DNA of 64,000 nt from Hyposmocoma kahamanoa (lineage: Eukaryota; Arthropoda; Insecta; Lepidoptera; Cosmopterigidae), in contig NW_020653200.1 of NCBI RefSeq assembly GCF_003589595.1, positions 1,027,754 through 1,091,753 of the forward strand, given 5' to 3'. Shown one piece after another: positions 32,742 to 43,817 of this stretch. The stretch's first letter is position 1. Every line of letters starts with the position of its first letter. The notes under the pieces were generated by a model. The model saw only the letters and a list, made by a program, of their open reading frames with translations, was not told the DNA's origin and did not search any database. Both the position numbers and the translations under genes were made by a program.

Positions 32742-33632
32742 TTGTTATTACAGTTAGTAAACATCCCGTTCAAATCCTTTGAACCCTTTACACTGTTACC
32801 TGTATCTGTCCTAGAAAGGGGTGGTAACTTCTTCTCTGGAGGGGTGGTCTCTTCTGGTCTTGGACAAGTAAATACTAAAGAAGTGGAACAAATCATTAAA
32901 AATCTAAAAAACAAAAGAAGTTTTGGCTATGACGACACACCTCCGTTTCTAATTAAAAAATGTGCAAGGGAATTAGCCCCACCTTTGACTTACCTGAATA
33001 ATCAATCATTTACTGAGGGCACTATGCCAGATATGCTCAAACTATCAGTAATAAAACCGATTCATAAAAAGGGCAATCAAAAAGACTGTAGTAACTACCG
33101 TCCAGTGGTACTTTTGCCTACCTTTTCAAAAATTTATGAAAGCGCGATGTCGATTCGTTTATATTCATATTGTGAAAGGTTTAATATATTTAATGACAAC
33201 CAAAATGGATTTAGAAAGTGCAAATCAACATCACTAGCTGTTTATAATTTCATGCAACATATATTAAATGTGATAAATGATAAGTGGTGTGCTGTTGGCG
33301 CTCTTCTGGACATGAGTAAGGCTTATGACCGGGTTTTATACAATATATTGTTAAAAAAATTGTACGGTGTAGGAGTGAGAGGATTGGCATACGATTGGTT
33401 CGCGTTTTACCTTAGAAATCGAACACAATATGTTGAAATAGAACACTATGATCACGCTACAGGAAACATAAATAAAATTCAATCACAAAAAATACATGTA
33501 ACTAACTCAACACCACAGGGAAGCGTGCTCGGTTGTGTGCTCTTTCTGTTATACATTAACGATGTCAAACAGACATGTAGCAATTCGAAACTAGATTCCA
33601 AATTGAATACACGATACAATTATATTTATTGA
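32742..33632 (+). pseudogene. LINE reverse-transcriptase fragment, long open frame
   Basis: The longest open frame in the window (296 codons). It contains 'IIKNLKNKRSFGYDDTPPFL', the fingers motif 'IKPIHKKGNQKDCSNYRPV', 'QNGFRKCKSTSLA', palm A 'LLDMSKAYDRV' (33303-33335) and palm B 'TPQGSVLGCVLFLLYIND' (from 33510). It then runs out before palm C (F/YADD). No endonuclease lies upstream. Truncated at both ends, so it cannot be an active RT, yet it has no internal stop. Its C-terminal tail reappears after the MITE at 33909. A relative of the element at 29052, but clearly not the same family. Confidence 0.92.
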
Positions 33633-33701
33633 GTTTTCTTATAAAAGTACGTTTACGCAATGCAATCTGAGCTACGTTACGGCTTCTATAATACTTTACA
33701 T

Positions 33702-33908
33702 ACGACGGGTCTAATACAAAAACCACGAAAAAAATGTCCCAAGTCAACCTATTCGAAATTTAAATGGTAATGTCATCGCAGTATCGCGCTGTCAGTAGAA
33801 CAAATGAAGACTAAAGCGGAGTGTGGCGCTCTGTATACGATTTTAGCGCCTTACAAGTGCGGACACTTTTTAGCGCGGACCCGACGTCCATATAATTGTA
33901 AGTCAATG
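33702..33908 (-). mobile_element. MITE-M inside the LINE, one end lost
   Basis: Opposite orientation to 17957. The right end is complete ('ttgtaagtcaatg' to 33908). The left end begins only at 'acgacgggtctaatac', lacking the outer ~23 bases of the inverted repeat. No 8-bp duplication can be seen. Confidence 0.9.
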
Positions 33909-34735
33909 CTAATATAGATAAATTTAAACATGCATTAATACATTATTTATTATTAAAAAGCTTCTATTCGGTGCAAGAGTTTTTATCAATTTAATGTAAT
34001 ATACATAAAAATTAACGAATAGAAAAATAATAAAATTAAAATAAATAGCTTAATATTGATAAATAATAATAAAAATAATATATTATAATATAATGTGAAT
34101 GTTAAGTTAAGTTGGATTTATTATTAATATGAGAATATTTTATTTGAGATACTTACCATTATTTTGTGAATGTTTACTTTGAGTTGTTATTAATTATTAA
34201 TAATTTGAGTTAATTGAGTAGGCATTTTATATTTGTCATGTTTTGTTTTTGTTTTTGAACAATTGATAATTACATTAATGTTTACTATATTGCGATTAAA
34301 TATAAGTATGTGGCGATACCCAACCAGCATAGGTGTGGATACTGGAAAATTTAAATGTACATCTTATTTACCACATGTTCGCAATAAACATCTTATCTTA
34401 ACTAATTATTTAAAAAAAAATTAACTTGACTAATGTTAAATATAATTCTAGAATGTTTTGACCTGAACTAGTTTTTAGGTTGTAATTTATTCTTATATGG
34501 CATACTTAATACATATTTAATATGACCTTTTGACGATTGCAAAAATGTATATTTTTAATTCATTTAAATTCTCATAAATTGTAAGTAAATTGTAACACAA
34601 ATTATATTCTGATTTTAGATTTGACATTGCTGCGCCCTTACAGGGTTCATGTTGATCAATACCAATAATTTAACAGCTATAAATGTAACAACGTGAATGC
34701 AATAAATGTTTTGACTTTGACTTTTTGACTTAACT
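33909..34735 (+). mobile_element. LINE C-terminus and 3' UTR
   Basis: The first 83 bases read 'NIDKFKHALIHYLLLKSFYS' then 'VQEFLSI' and a stop, a typical end of a LINE ORF2. A long AT-rich 3' UTR follows, ending 'aataaatgttttgactttga' with a short (TTTGAC)-type tail. Together with 32742-33632 this is one element missing palm C and the thumb. Confidence 0.7.
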
Positions 34736-34739
34736 AGAA

Positions 34740-35189
34740 ATCATACAAAACCAAACATTCATAATCCTCGTAATTGAGTAACCATGAGCGCAGTTACACT
34801 GACTGAGACGACGTGGCATTCGAGTGGTTCGTTTCATACTAGTTTTCTAGGTCCCCCACGTGGTCTAGATTTTATTGCGCATGTCCCGCAACTACTTGCC
34901 CTTCCTCCGCGCAGACTGTCAAAGTTATGCGGACCGCGTATTTTGTATTTCGTGTTTCCCCCTGTCGCCTCACCCAGAAAGCAAGCTAGGCTAGAATTTC
35001 TATCGCCTTTGTAGAGGTAAACTTGAGGACACCTACATAACCAATTTCCAAAATTGTCTCACGCTGAATGAGTTCAAAAATATATGCCCCAAGAGTCATG
35101 GTCCCATTCGGCTTCGGAAAGATTGTGACCACGGATTTGAGAGACGAAACGAAAACACAACAATATACGCGAGTATACCTACCTACTTT
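34740..35189 (-). repeat. Rep-A long copy, minus orientation
   Basis: Matches 10740-11220 throughout ('cccacgtggtctagatttta', 'tgcgcatgtcccgcaacta', 'tatgcggaccgcg', 'cgtgtttccccc', 'cgcgagtatacc'). Confidence 0.8.
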
Positions 35190-35440
35190 ACCTATTTCTG
35201 CTGCCAAGCTGTAATGTGAGCATTACTGCTTTTCGGTGTTGAAGGGTAATAATGGGTGTTGGTGAAATTACAGGCACGTGGGACCTGTCAACTTATGTCT
35301 GAGGATGACGGGCGCTATGGCAGTGATCTTCAGATCTTTGCGATCTAAAGCTCAGAGCTTCTTTGCTACTCGTGAACAAACATGTCGCTTACTACCAGGC
35401 GCAAGACTTGTTCGTTCCGCCACTTGGTATTATAAAAAAA
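35190..35440 (+). repeat. Rep-B, copy 4
   Basis: 'acctatttctgctgccaagc', 'ggtgttggtgaaattacagg', 'gcgcaagacttgttcgttc' and 'cgccacttggtatt'. It abuts Rep-A. Confidence 0.8.
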
Positions 35441-35834
35441 TACTCACATTCAGTCGGCAAAGACAATAATACGTTTCGTATACATTTCTTTTAATTATAA
35501 GAATTTTGCATGTCCGCGAATAATAAACCAAGTATAATTTTTATTATATGTAGATGTTGTAACTTCTACCTCGAATAGTGTAGTCTAATCCTCATCATAA
35601 ACAAGACACGTTGATCGTATATATACGTTTATGCTTGGACGTGAATGTTATCTACATAGCTGCGATAGTATGGTGAATATATCTAAGAGCGTTAAAAAGG
35701 GCGGTAGCAGCGCAAAAGGAGAACGGTGCTTTTCATTTGAAAAGTAGACGATTCGTACCCTGAGATGGCATGTAAGTGTGACTTTAATTTCCAAGTCACG
35801 TATATTTGTGGATGTTGAGTTGCAATACCTCTGG
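35441..35834. other. unassigned sequence
   Basis: No supported gene. Confidence 0.4.
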
Positions 35835-35995
35835 CTAACATTAAAGGAAAACATCGTGATGAAATCTGCGCTTTGAAATACGTTAACTACTTACATTGAG
35901 CCAGCGTGACGGATTATGGCTTAAATCCTCCCTTTAGAGGAGACTCGTGACCAGCAGTGGAATTGAAATGTATAATGGGTATGACGACAATGATT
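35835..35995 (+). mobile_element. RTE-type LINE 3' tail fragment
   Basis: 'aaggaaaacatcgtgatgaa', 'gagccagcgtgacggattat', 'gaccagcagtgg' and 'atgacgacaatgat' run parallel to 2910-3078. Confidence 0.65.
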
Positions 35996-36029
35996 CATTC
36001 ACAAGCCTATACATAGCCTACGCTTTAAC

Positions 36030-36420
36030 TTACGACTTTAGCGTGCCCCCTTTTTTAGCCATTGACAAGTTCCCCACAATCTCTTGTATGATATTGTAAA
36101 ATAGGTCTTGTGTGGCCCTTTATACAGTCAAATCATTCCACATTGAGGTGAATCTGGATTTTGTATTAGTCTTTTTCCTGTTTTTTCGCATCGCCGCTAT
36201 CCTTATAGATTTGCAAGTCCGTGGTAACAGGACTCTTCGTTCGGCATGTCTCCCTAGTGAAAGCGTTGCCATGGAGACGAATCACCCAGCTACCCTTTAA
36301 AATTGTTTGTTATATATCATGCTACAATGATATTACAATAATGATCAGGGTGTGTGGTATGGTATGATGTAACGGTCTGTTTTTTTTCATTTGAAATAAT
36401 CTCAATTTATGAAGTTGATG
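36030..36420 (+). repeat. Rep-E longest copy
   Basis: Head 'cttttttagccattgac', middle 'tacagtcaaatcattccaca', 'gaggtgaatctggattttg', 'cgttgccatggagacgaatc', tail 'atttgaaataatctcaattt'. It joins the head-type (11498, 27160, 40555) and tail-type (26285, 27850) fragments into one unit. Confidence 0.8.
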
Positions 36421-36587
36421 TTACCAGAGTTTAATTAATTCCCATCTCATTAGTTAATATTATGAAAACTCAATAAACTTTAATACCATGGCATCGGCAT
36501 AACTGTAATATGATCATTGATCACTCATTAAGCAGTGCTGCAATACAAATAAAGCAAGACATAATTAAAATCTTGAAGACAAACCAA

Positions 36588-36757
36588 ACTAATGTCATAA
36601 ATGCGAGAAATAACTCTGTTACGTTTTCAAGCCAAACCGATCAATATTAATTAATTTTGGTATAGAGATACGTGAGGATGAAAGTTATGGAGAACCAAAA
36701 AAACTTTGAAAATTAGGTGCTTATTCTTCGCAGACGAAGTCGCAGGCACCAGCTGGT
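36588..36757 (+). mobile_element. Helitron-like non-autonomous fragment
   Basis: Starts 'actaatgtcataaatgcgag' and 'aataactctgttacg', and ends 'cagacgaagtcgcaggcac' then 'cagctggt'. I recall these as worn forms of a common lepidopteran element ending 'gcgggcaa.agctagt'. The CTRR-type end fits Helitrons. No Rep/helicase. Confidence 0.45.
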
Positions 36758-36819
36758 TTAATACAAACCACGTAACTTTCTGTATCAAAAATTATGTAAA
36801 TAAGTAAAACAAAGTACAA

Positions 36820-37070
36820 ACAAAGATAGTAAGTAGTTCCCGTCAGTTACTCGGAAAATGGGAAAAATAACTAGGGAATAGACTGGGAGCACATAACTAC
36901 AAAGAGTCTACGTTCACCAAATTTTTTTGTTTACAAGAAAACTACGAGTGACTGAAAATGGGCTGAAATGAGTTTTGTAATAGATATTGTGTGTCTTTCT
37001 TTACCACAACTCTACTGTGCCATGTACAAGTGATACAGGTGCTAGATAGTCCCACTTGTTTAATTTGGAC
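36820..37070 (+). repeat. Rep-A worn copy
   Basis: 'cggaaaatgggaaaaataac', 'gagcacataactacaaagag', 'gtgccatgtacaagtgatac', 'aggtgctagatagtccca'. Confidence 0.55.
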
Positions 37071-37472
37071 ATTGTTTATAGAAATAAACAAAATTAAATA
37101 TTTTTGTGCAATAAATTTAATGACTATCTGTTCCCCGCGTCACATATTATAGAACTAACAATTGTGAAAAATTATGTAAATAACCAGTTCTTTAGATTTA
37201 GAAGAATATTGTTATGAAATTTGTTATTGTTTAAAGTTTAAATCGACTTCGGAAGTTTCAGGAGGGGCATACGTACACTCTGCTTTCTCTTTTCTTCGAT
37301 ATCTCTCCCTTTTGTGCGAAGCTTTTGTCCAACCTTGAGTGTGCGCTACATATTTCCTTACAGAGCTATTTACATTTCAAGCGTGCTTAATATGTCCCAC
37401 CGCAAAATTTTAAAGAAACTTTGCCTAGGTAAGAAAAGGTTTAAATCTCGCGCCTCCCAATACTAACTGTAG
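37071..37472. other. unassigned sequence
   Basis: Nothing recognised. Confidence 0.4.
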
Positions 37473-37565
37473 GGATAGCACTTTAGGCGCGACTTGCGCG
37501 AGAGCGAAATAAAGCGCGAGACTCTATGTCGCTCTCGCGCTAGTCGCGCCCTATTGTGCTAGCCC
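37473..37565. repeat. GC-rich imperfect hairpin, about 33-bp arms
   Basis: 'gatagcactttaggcgcgac', then 'gcgcgagagcga', about 20 bases, then 'tcgctctcgcgctagtcgcg' and 'cctattgtgctagc'. Only a few mismatches. Could be a very short MITE; no clean target duplication. Confidence 0.75.
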
Positions 37566-38540
37566 AACTGCTGCCCAAGTGGGAGCGTAAAATATGTAAA
37601 AAAAAGGAATTATATGATTGATACGGGACTTTTTTTGTAATCTGACTGTAATTTTGAATTTATAATGCTGAAGGTAATTCTTCAATAAATTTTGTGTTTT
37701 GAACTAAGTACTACCTGAAGGAAAATCTAATCAAGCAGTACCACAAAGTTTGTGGTTATAGATTTTGACTTAGGAAGCTATCAATATGCCTATAAACTTT
37801 TAATGTGATAAGAAATGTACGACGTTATGTACCAAGTAATAAAAATATTTTCATATTTTTCTTAGATACTATGATTTTTATTGGGATATTGATAAAGTAA
37901 AAGTAAAAAAATATGCGACTTGGCTATTACCAAATGTGACAAAATCCTCCTTGGTACGAAAAATTATGTTATATTAAGACTTACAAAAAGGGCGTGAAGT
38001 ACCAGTACCTCTACCATAAGATTACGGTGACTGTTATCGCTAGCGACCTCGTAAAATGTTTATACTATACAAAATGTTGTTTCTTCCTGTGATCGCTAGG
38101 GGCGCTGTATAATTTGCTATACAAAATTGTGAAATAATTTACGCTGTCGCTAGCGTAAATAACGTAAATTAGCGTAAATGACAACTGTCAAAGCAAATTC
38201 GTGGTGGAGGCCTCTAAGGGGAGGCACAGTACATATATAATTTATGACGTGATTTTTCACTAAATGAAGCATGAAAGAAGAATAAGAATTAAATGATAGG
38301 TTTGTTGACTTCTTCTTTTTAATCAGTTATTATTTACAAAGAGACTATAAAATTTATTTACATTTCGCGTACCGATGAAATTGTGCAAACTCCCGGTTTG
38401 AGTCAGACGTCTGTGTACTAGGACAACATAAACCAGATAGCTACTCGCAAGAATAGTCTTCACAAGAGGCAAGTGGCTAAAAGTGACCCACTTTAAACTT
38501 TTTTTTTACAATGTTACTTTAAATGATACTAAAGTACTTA
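37566..38540. other. unassigned sequence
   Basis: About 1 kb with no gene. A clustered short motif 'agcgtaaat' recurs at 38149-38180. 'tgtactaggacaacataaac' at 38413 resembles 32632-32650. Confidence 0.4.
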
Positions 38541-38545
38541 TTTTT

Positions 38546-39300
38546 AACCGACTTCAAAAAAGGAGGAGGTTCTCAATTCGTCTGTATGTTCTTTTTTTTG
38601 TATGTATGTTACGCGATAACTCCGGTATTTGTGAACCGATTTTCATGATTCTTTTTTTGTTGCAAAAGGGGGTACTTCCATAGTGGTCCCATTTCATTTT
38701 GAAGAAAATCATCCACCTCGAAGGGTGGCTGTTCACGCATGAAGATTCATTTTTATAAATAGCGCCTAACTTTAATTTAGGAGCAATTAATCTAATGGTT
38801 GGTTTTGCTTTTTCTCCAATTCAAGGCGTTTTTCTCTCAATATACTTTGAGTAGTGAGAATCGATTATTAACCGCCTTTGAAAAAGGAGGAGGTTCTCAA
38901 TTCGTCTGCATGTTCCTTTTTTTGTATGTATGTTACGCGATAACTCCGGTATTTGTGAACCGATTTTCATGATTCTTTTTTTGTTGGAAAGGGGGTACTT
39001 CCATAGTGGTCTCATTTCATTTTGAAGAAAATTATCCGCCTCGAAGGGTGGCTGTTTACGCATGAAGATTCATTTTTATAAATAACGCCTAGACTTTAAT
39101 TTAGGAGCAATTACTTTAATGGTTGATTTCGCTATTTCTCCAATTCAAGGCGTTTTTCTCTCAATATATTTTGAGTAGTGAGAACCGATTTTTATTATCT
39201 CCAGTGTCAAGTCCTGTATAGTGGCGAACTAGGGGATATTTCAATAAAACTTAGCAAATAGACGTAATTCCACTTACTTTTGAGGTCGGTTTTTTTAGTA
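38546..39300 (+). repeat. Rep-F, 324-bp tandem duplication
   Basis: Copy 1 starts at 38546 ('aaccgacttcaaaaaaggag'), copy 2 at 38870 ('aaccgcctttgaaaaaggag'). Both run through 'cgcgataactccggtatttg', 'gattctttttttgtt', 'cataggtggtc'-like text, 'gcatgaagattcatttttat' and 'ctctcaatatactttgagta'. Only copy 2 has the right end ('gaggtcggtttttttag'). High similarity suggests a recent duplication. Confidence 0.88.
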
Positions 39301-39459
39301 CTCTGTACTGAGATTATATACAATTTTGGTAACTATTTTCATATATAAAAAACATTTCATTTTCTTATTACCTGTCACAATAGAGGGTCTTCTAACTAGA
39401 ATTCACCAAATATCATAAAGCAAAATAGTTCTCGTGGCCGTATCGTCAATTTGCATTGT

Positions 39460-39880
39460 GAACTGGAAAACCATGTTCACACTTGCACCGAGACGATGAG
39501 GTATTCAGGAGGTGCGCTTTAAACGAATGGTGCCTGTTTAGGGCACCCACGTCATCTAGACTTCAGTGCGCATGTCAAATAACTGTTTGCCCCAGCTTCC
39601 TGCGTGGATGCTCTTTCCAGATATGCGATCCGCGTGTTTATTAGAGCGTGTTTCCCCCGTTGCCATTCCCCGAAAGCAAAGGCAAATTATTAAATATCTA
39701 AAGACCTTTGATGTAATTTACTTACCGCATTAATTGTATGACTTCTGGATTTACATGCATTCTAATGTTCGTTCGTTCTCATGATCGCACTGAAATTCGG
39801 GAAGATTATGACCACCGAATATAAACACACAACGAAATAATTATGCTTGCGTATACTTACTTACTTTCAGTCAGTAAAGA
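39460..39880 (-). repeat. Rep-A long copy, minus orientation
   Basis: 'cacccacgtcatctagactt', 'gtgcgcatgtcaa', 'tatgcgatccgcgtg', 'gcgtgtttcccccgttgcca', 'tgcgtatacttac'. Confidence 0.75.
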
Positions 39881-40025
39881 AACTGAGACCTCCTTTTCAC
39901 TAGGATTCAATTGTAGACAGTCAGATTCCTTACTGAACTTTAAGACACTATTTGCATTTTCATACAAGTCAATTACTTTGTACTACGAAAAACTGTGGTC
40001 CTACCTAGTGATGATGAGTATTGAG

Positions 40026-40307
40026 CATTGACTTACAAATAAATGGACGACGGGTCCATTCGGGAATACAAAAACCACGAAAAAAATGCCCCAAGTCAAC
40101 CTATTTAAACGTAGTGACATGTAAAGGAATATGAAAAAGCTTTTAAATTGTAATGTCATCGCAGTACTGTCTAATTTTGCTTGCTTCGCTGTCATTCGAA
40201 CAAACGAAGACTAAAGCGTGAATGACGCTCTGTATACGATTTTAACGCCCTATAAGTTCGGACACTTTTTAGCACGGACCCGACGTCCATATAATTGTAA
40301 GTCAATG
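40026..40307 (-). mobile_element. MITE-M, 282 bp, perfect 8-bp TSD
   Basis: Full ends with 'gtattgag' on both sides (40018-40025 and 40308-40315). It has an extra ~55 bp compared with the 228-bp form, and shares the 'cgtagtgacatgtaaaggaa' side branch with 6278-6453. Confidence 0.96.
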
Positions 40308-40554
40308 GTATTGAGGAATGAAATAAATCAAATATACGAATGGCCACTTACTATCTCTGATATAGACCTATGACCTTTATCGTTAAGGTGTAACATTTCT
40401 TTAGTTTTCTAATAGCTATGATACTATATTTATTTTCTTATCAAGATTTTTTTTAATTCTTAGTAAGGGCAACGATTTGTGATATGTACAAAACTTACCA
40501 ATGCGTCAATTCTGTCTCGGCGTCTGTGAGCTATGAAGCTGGCATGCACGATGC
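40308..40554. other. unassigned sequence
   Basis: Nothing recognised. Confidence 0.4.
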
Positions 40555-40790
40555 ACCCCTTTTTTGCCCATCGTCGAATTTCCATCAACTTCTTGTGCCA
40601 CATGGCAAAACAAGTCTTATATTGCTTGCTATAGGGTCAAATCATTGTACGTTTCCATGTATATGGAAAACTTCTGCAAGTGTGAAAAGCTCTGTACATT
40701 TCTGCGGACCTGGTACATGGTATTGCGAAACATTGCGCAATTCTTGACTATGGGGTGAAACATTTTTTCACACGTAAAAAAAATTGGACG
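40555..40790 (+). repeat. Rep-E head fragment
   Basis: 'ccccttttttgcccat', 'caagtcttatattgcttgct', 'agggtcaaatcattgta' parallel 36048-36140. The two overlapping ORFs here are by-products. Confidence 0.5.
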
Positions 40791-40820
40791 TTAAGTTAAA
40801 AAATAGACGCAAAAAATAGA

Positions 40821-41210
40821 TTAAAAAGACGCATGTAACCATATGTGCCCATTCATCTTTATTATTACATTAACGATAAATATAGTGTTGTAATTAAGGT
40901 CAGTTAAAAAAACATAAGTGTTACTGTCCATCTTATTTAGTACTGAGTGTAAGACGAACATTTTGTTTACTAATATGAGAAGGAAAAAGGTTAATAATTT
41001 AATAATTAAGCACAGATGATTGAATACTTTAATTCCACATTCTGCATATATATTGTCATATTGCGTTGGCGGATGCAAACGTCGTTTCATTTGTTTTCTA
41101 TAAACTTTGTTTTCTCGAATTTGACTTTTTGTCACAAGCACCCTTTTAACAAACGGCGGCAGGGTAGATCGTTCTATATTTTTAATTTGGCATTTTTGAA
41201 ACAATCCCAT
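40821..41210 (-). pseudogene. possible LINE ORF2 C-terminal remnant
   Basis: A 129-codon open frame. The part 'MKRRLHPPTQYDNIYAECGI' then 'KVFNHL' resembles the 'N.h..Tr...LH.P.......Y..GIK.FNhLP' pattern at the end of several insect LINE ORF2 proteins. The rest is AT-driven (Ile, Leu, Phe, Asn). No RT motif is near. A chance ORF remains possible. Confidence 0.4.
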
Positions 41211-41509
41211 ATATTTTGGGTATGAAAAGGATACCCCTGTATAAATAAGTCAATATTATTTAATTGAAGTATGCAAGTATTGTACGTAAGAATATGAGAG
41301 GAGCTTATTTTTATACAAATGCCATCATAGTACACGCATTCTGAACCATGCTGATATATAATGGCTTTATTGGTTTTTCCAAACACACAAGTTCCCTACG
41401 CTAATCCACAATACCCTTGTAAGCTTTATTTTATTGGCTAAATTGTAATTTGTTTTTTTGCATATAGTTTGATGGAACATATCTTCAAAATAATATTTAC
41501 CATTTTAGT
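41211..41509. other. unassigned AT-rich sequence
   Basis: Nothing recognised. Confidence 0.4.
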
Positions 41510-41585
41510 TATCGCGTAACATACATACAAAAAAAAACATACAGTCGAATTGAGAACCTCCTCCTTTTTGAAGTCGGCTAAAAAT
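41510..41585 (-). repeat. Rep-F left-end fragment
   Basis: Inverse of 38546-38620: 'tatcgcgtaacatacataca', 'cgaattgagaacctcctcct', 'tttttgaagtcggc'. Confidence 0.8.
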
Positions 41586-42409
41586 ACAAAGCACAGTTCC
41601 AAGATAAGGACTAGATAAATTATTCTCCGGTTTTAGTAATGAAAGAAATGGACTAAATTCTCTATCTAGTAATTCTCTAAGCATTTGGCACTATCTTTGT
41701 TCAGTCCTTAAACAGAGGTACGGTAACCATAGTCGGTTAAACTAACGCTTTTTAAAAGTGTACCAGGCGAACATATTTTAGCAACAGTCGTTATAGTTCT
41801 GCCACACGCTAGATTCGGTGTAGTATTCAACTTATCGATCTGTTCAAACATCGTTGCATTCCCATCGCACCTATGCATTTTCCTATCACACATCTCACTT
41901 CGACTTCAAAACCTCCCTTATTCACGCGCACTGATGAATTTACGACATGATTGGATGCGAGAACGATCCCCCTGGGGTGATTTATGCATGTGTGCCGTTG
42001 CCTAGGTAGCCTAGACTGCACCTCGCCTTTCTCCCCGACTTCAGTACAAACTCTAGTGCAACATATTAGATATTAGTTATTTTCTATGTGGAGTGGTAGG
42101 CAACCTTGGACAGTTATGTCGCCTTGGTGGTTGAACGCAAGATGCGAGTAGAATGTGCAAAATACACCTACCGCTCGCTTCCATAATAGGGCACTCGTCG
42201 ATGGCCATTGTACCAAAACATACGTCATTTATGTAATGCAGTAAATAATTAATAATTGTTAAAATTGTTACGTTAGTGTTATTATGATCACAATAGAAAT
42301 TTGCGATTTCTCCAGAAATTGCGACTAATCATGTAATAATAACAAAATATTTATCGCGCTCCGGTGTTGGTTTGAGAGCTGTCAAACTTTTCGTTTATTA
42401 ATAATCAAC
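41586..42409. other. unassigned sequence
   Basis: No supported gene. Opposed short ORFs near 41708-42021 have no motif. Confidence 0.4.
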
Positions 42410-42432
42410 CATTGACCTATGGTAGGTCAATG
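42410..42432. repeat. 23-bp palindrome (10-bp arms)
   Basis: 'cattgaccta', 3 bases, then its exact inverse. Similar but not equal to the MITE-M tip (CATTGACTTA), and the flanks are not duplicated. Confidence 0.8.
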
Positions 42433-42892
42433 TAAACATAACTCAAGATCATTATTAAGTCGTAATCAATCAAATGCAGTGACTTAGTATCTATCAAAAT
42501 AGGCCGATGATTACTGTCATAACAGGGGTTGCCGACTATATTAATAGAATCTTTGTCCTGCAAAAACCATGCGAGAACGTGCTGTTGCGAGAATGTGCGA
42601 GAGAGTCTTTAAAAGAAGTTTAAAGATATTAACAACATTCTTCCACTATCACCACATTTATGAAAATCTTTTATGTTAAATAAATAGTATTTTTTAATGA
42701 AAAATTGTGATATTATTTCGACGAAAATTTTACAATAATTAATTCGACGAGTAAAATAAACTAGCTATTCTTGACAATCGTCATCACAAAGGCACAAATT
42801 CAATGGGGCCATATACAAAAATACACGCTAATGACCCGTTCAACTCTTTCGAGTTGTCTCGAGTCTCGTTTATAATATTTGAAAGTCATCAT

Positions 42893-42932
42893 TATTAGTC
42901 ATTATCGTATATATAAACGATAATGACTAATA
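42893..42932. repeat. perfect hairpin, 16-bp arms, 8-nt loop
   Basis: 'tattagtcattatcgt', 8 bases, then its exact inverse. Surrounding DNA unassigned. Confidence 0.85.
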
Positions 42933-43817
42933 TAGAGTTTAATTAAAGACAATTTCAAATGTAATTTTAGAATTTTAGTTTAGGAAAGCTTGAGATGTAC
43001 CACGACATCTAAATGACATTTTGTACTCACTCATTACTGAAGTTGGGGCCGTTTAACGAGCGCTATTAGTTAGACTGCATCATAAAACTGAACCGCAAAA
43101 AAACATACGCAACGGATTGGAATACCCGCCAGTTCTCGGCTTAAACGTCGCCAGTACCAGGACTACATAAGTTTCCGGAGATTGACTAGACATGTTACCC
43201 CCAAGCAGCACACACATATCTAAATATATACTATGATATATGATATCTAATATAATTTAATTCGATTGAATATTTTAAGAGTTCAAATTCCCTCAAGATA
43301 TCTCGAAGAAGGTTTGTAGATAATTTAAAGTAAAAGTGGGCACAACTTTATTATTAGATCACAAGAGTACTTTGAGAAACTATCTGTAGATAGTGTTAAG
43401 AGTGATTCTTATCTTTTTTCTGCAGTAACCATTCAAGAATGCTACAAGTCTTGTAGATAGTTTTTAGATAATTTATAGTCTATGATAGTTTTCTTAGTAA
43501 TGCTATTTTAAAACCAAAATACTAAAGCGTTACAAACATAGGACGCAATTCTCTTAATACTAATAGATTTCAAGTTTAATGACTTACAAAATATAAACTA
43601 TCAAAATTGCAACATGGCGAAATTAAATATAATATTTCTGACTTTTTCGCGCAATGTTTAATCGGTTAAAAAGCGCAAATTGACGTGCGACTTTAAATAC
43701 ATTGTGAAAAGTGATGTAAAACCTGTCATAAAAGTAATGCGCTCGCTAAATTTTAAATGTTTATGTATAAAATATAAACTTAATAAAAATACAAACTAAA
43801 TAATAAAAATATAAACT
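42933..43817. other. unassigned AT-rich sequence
   Basis: About 0.9 kb. Recurrent 'tgtagata' motifs (43320-43470), otherwise nothing. Confidence 0.4.

Noticed and set aside
42410..42432. A second MITE-M micro-element
   Set aside because: The tip differs (GACCTA rather than GACTTA) and the flanks 'aataatcaa' and 'taaacata' are not duplicated.
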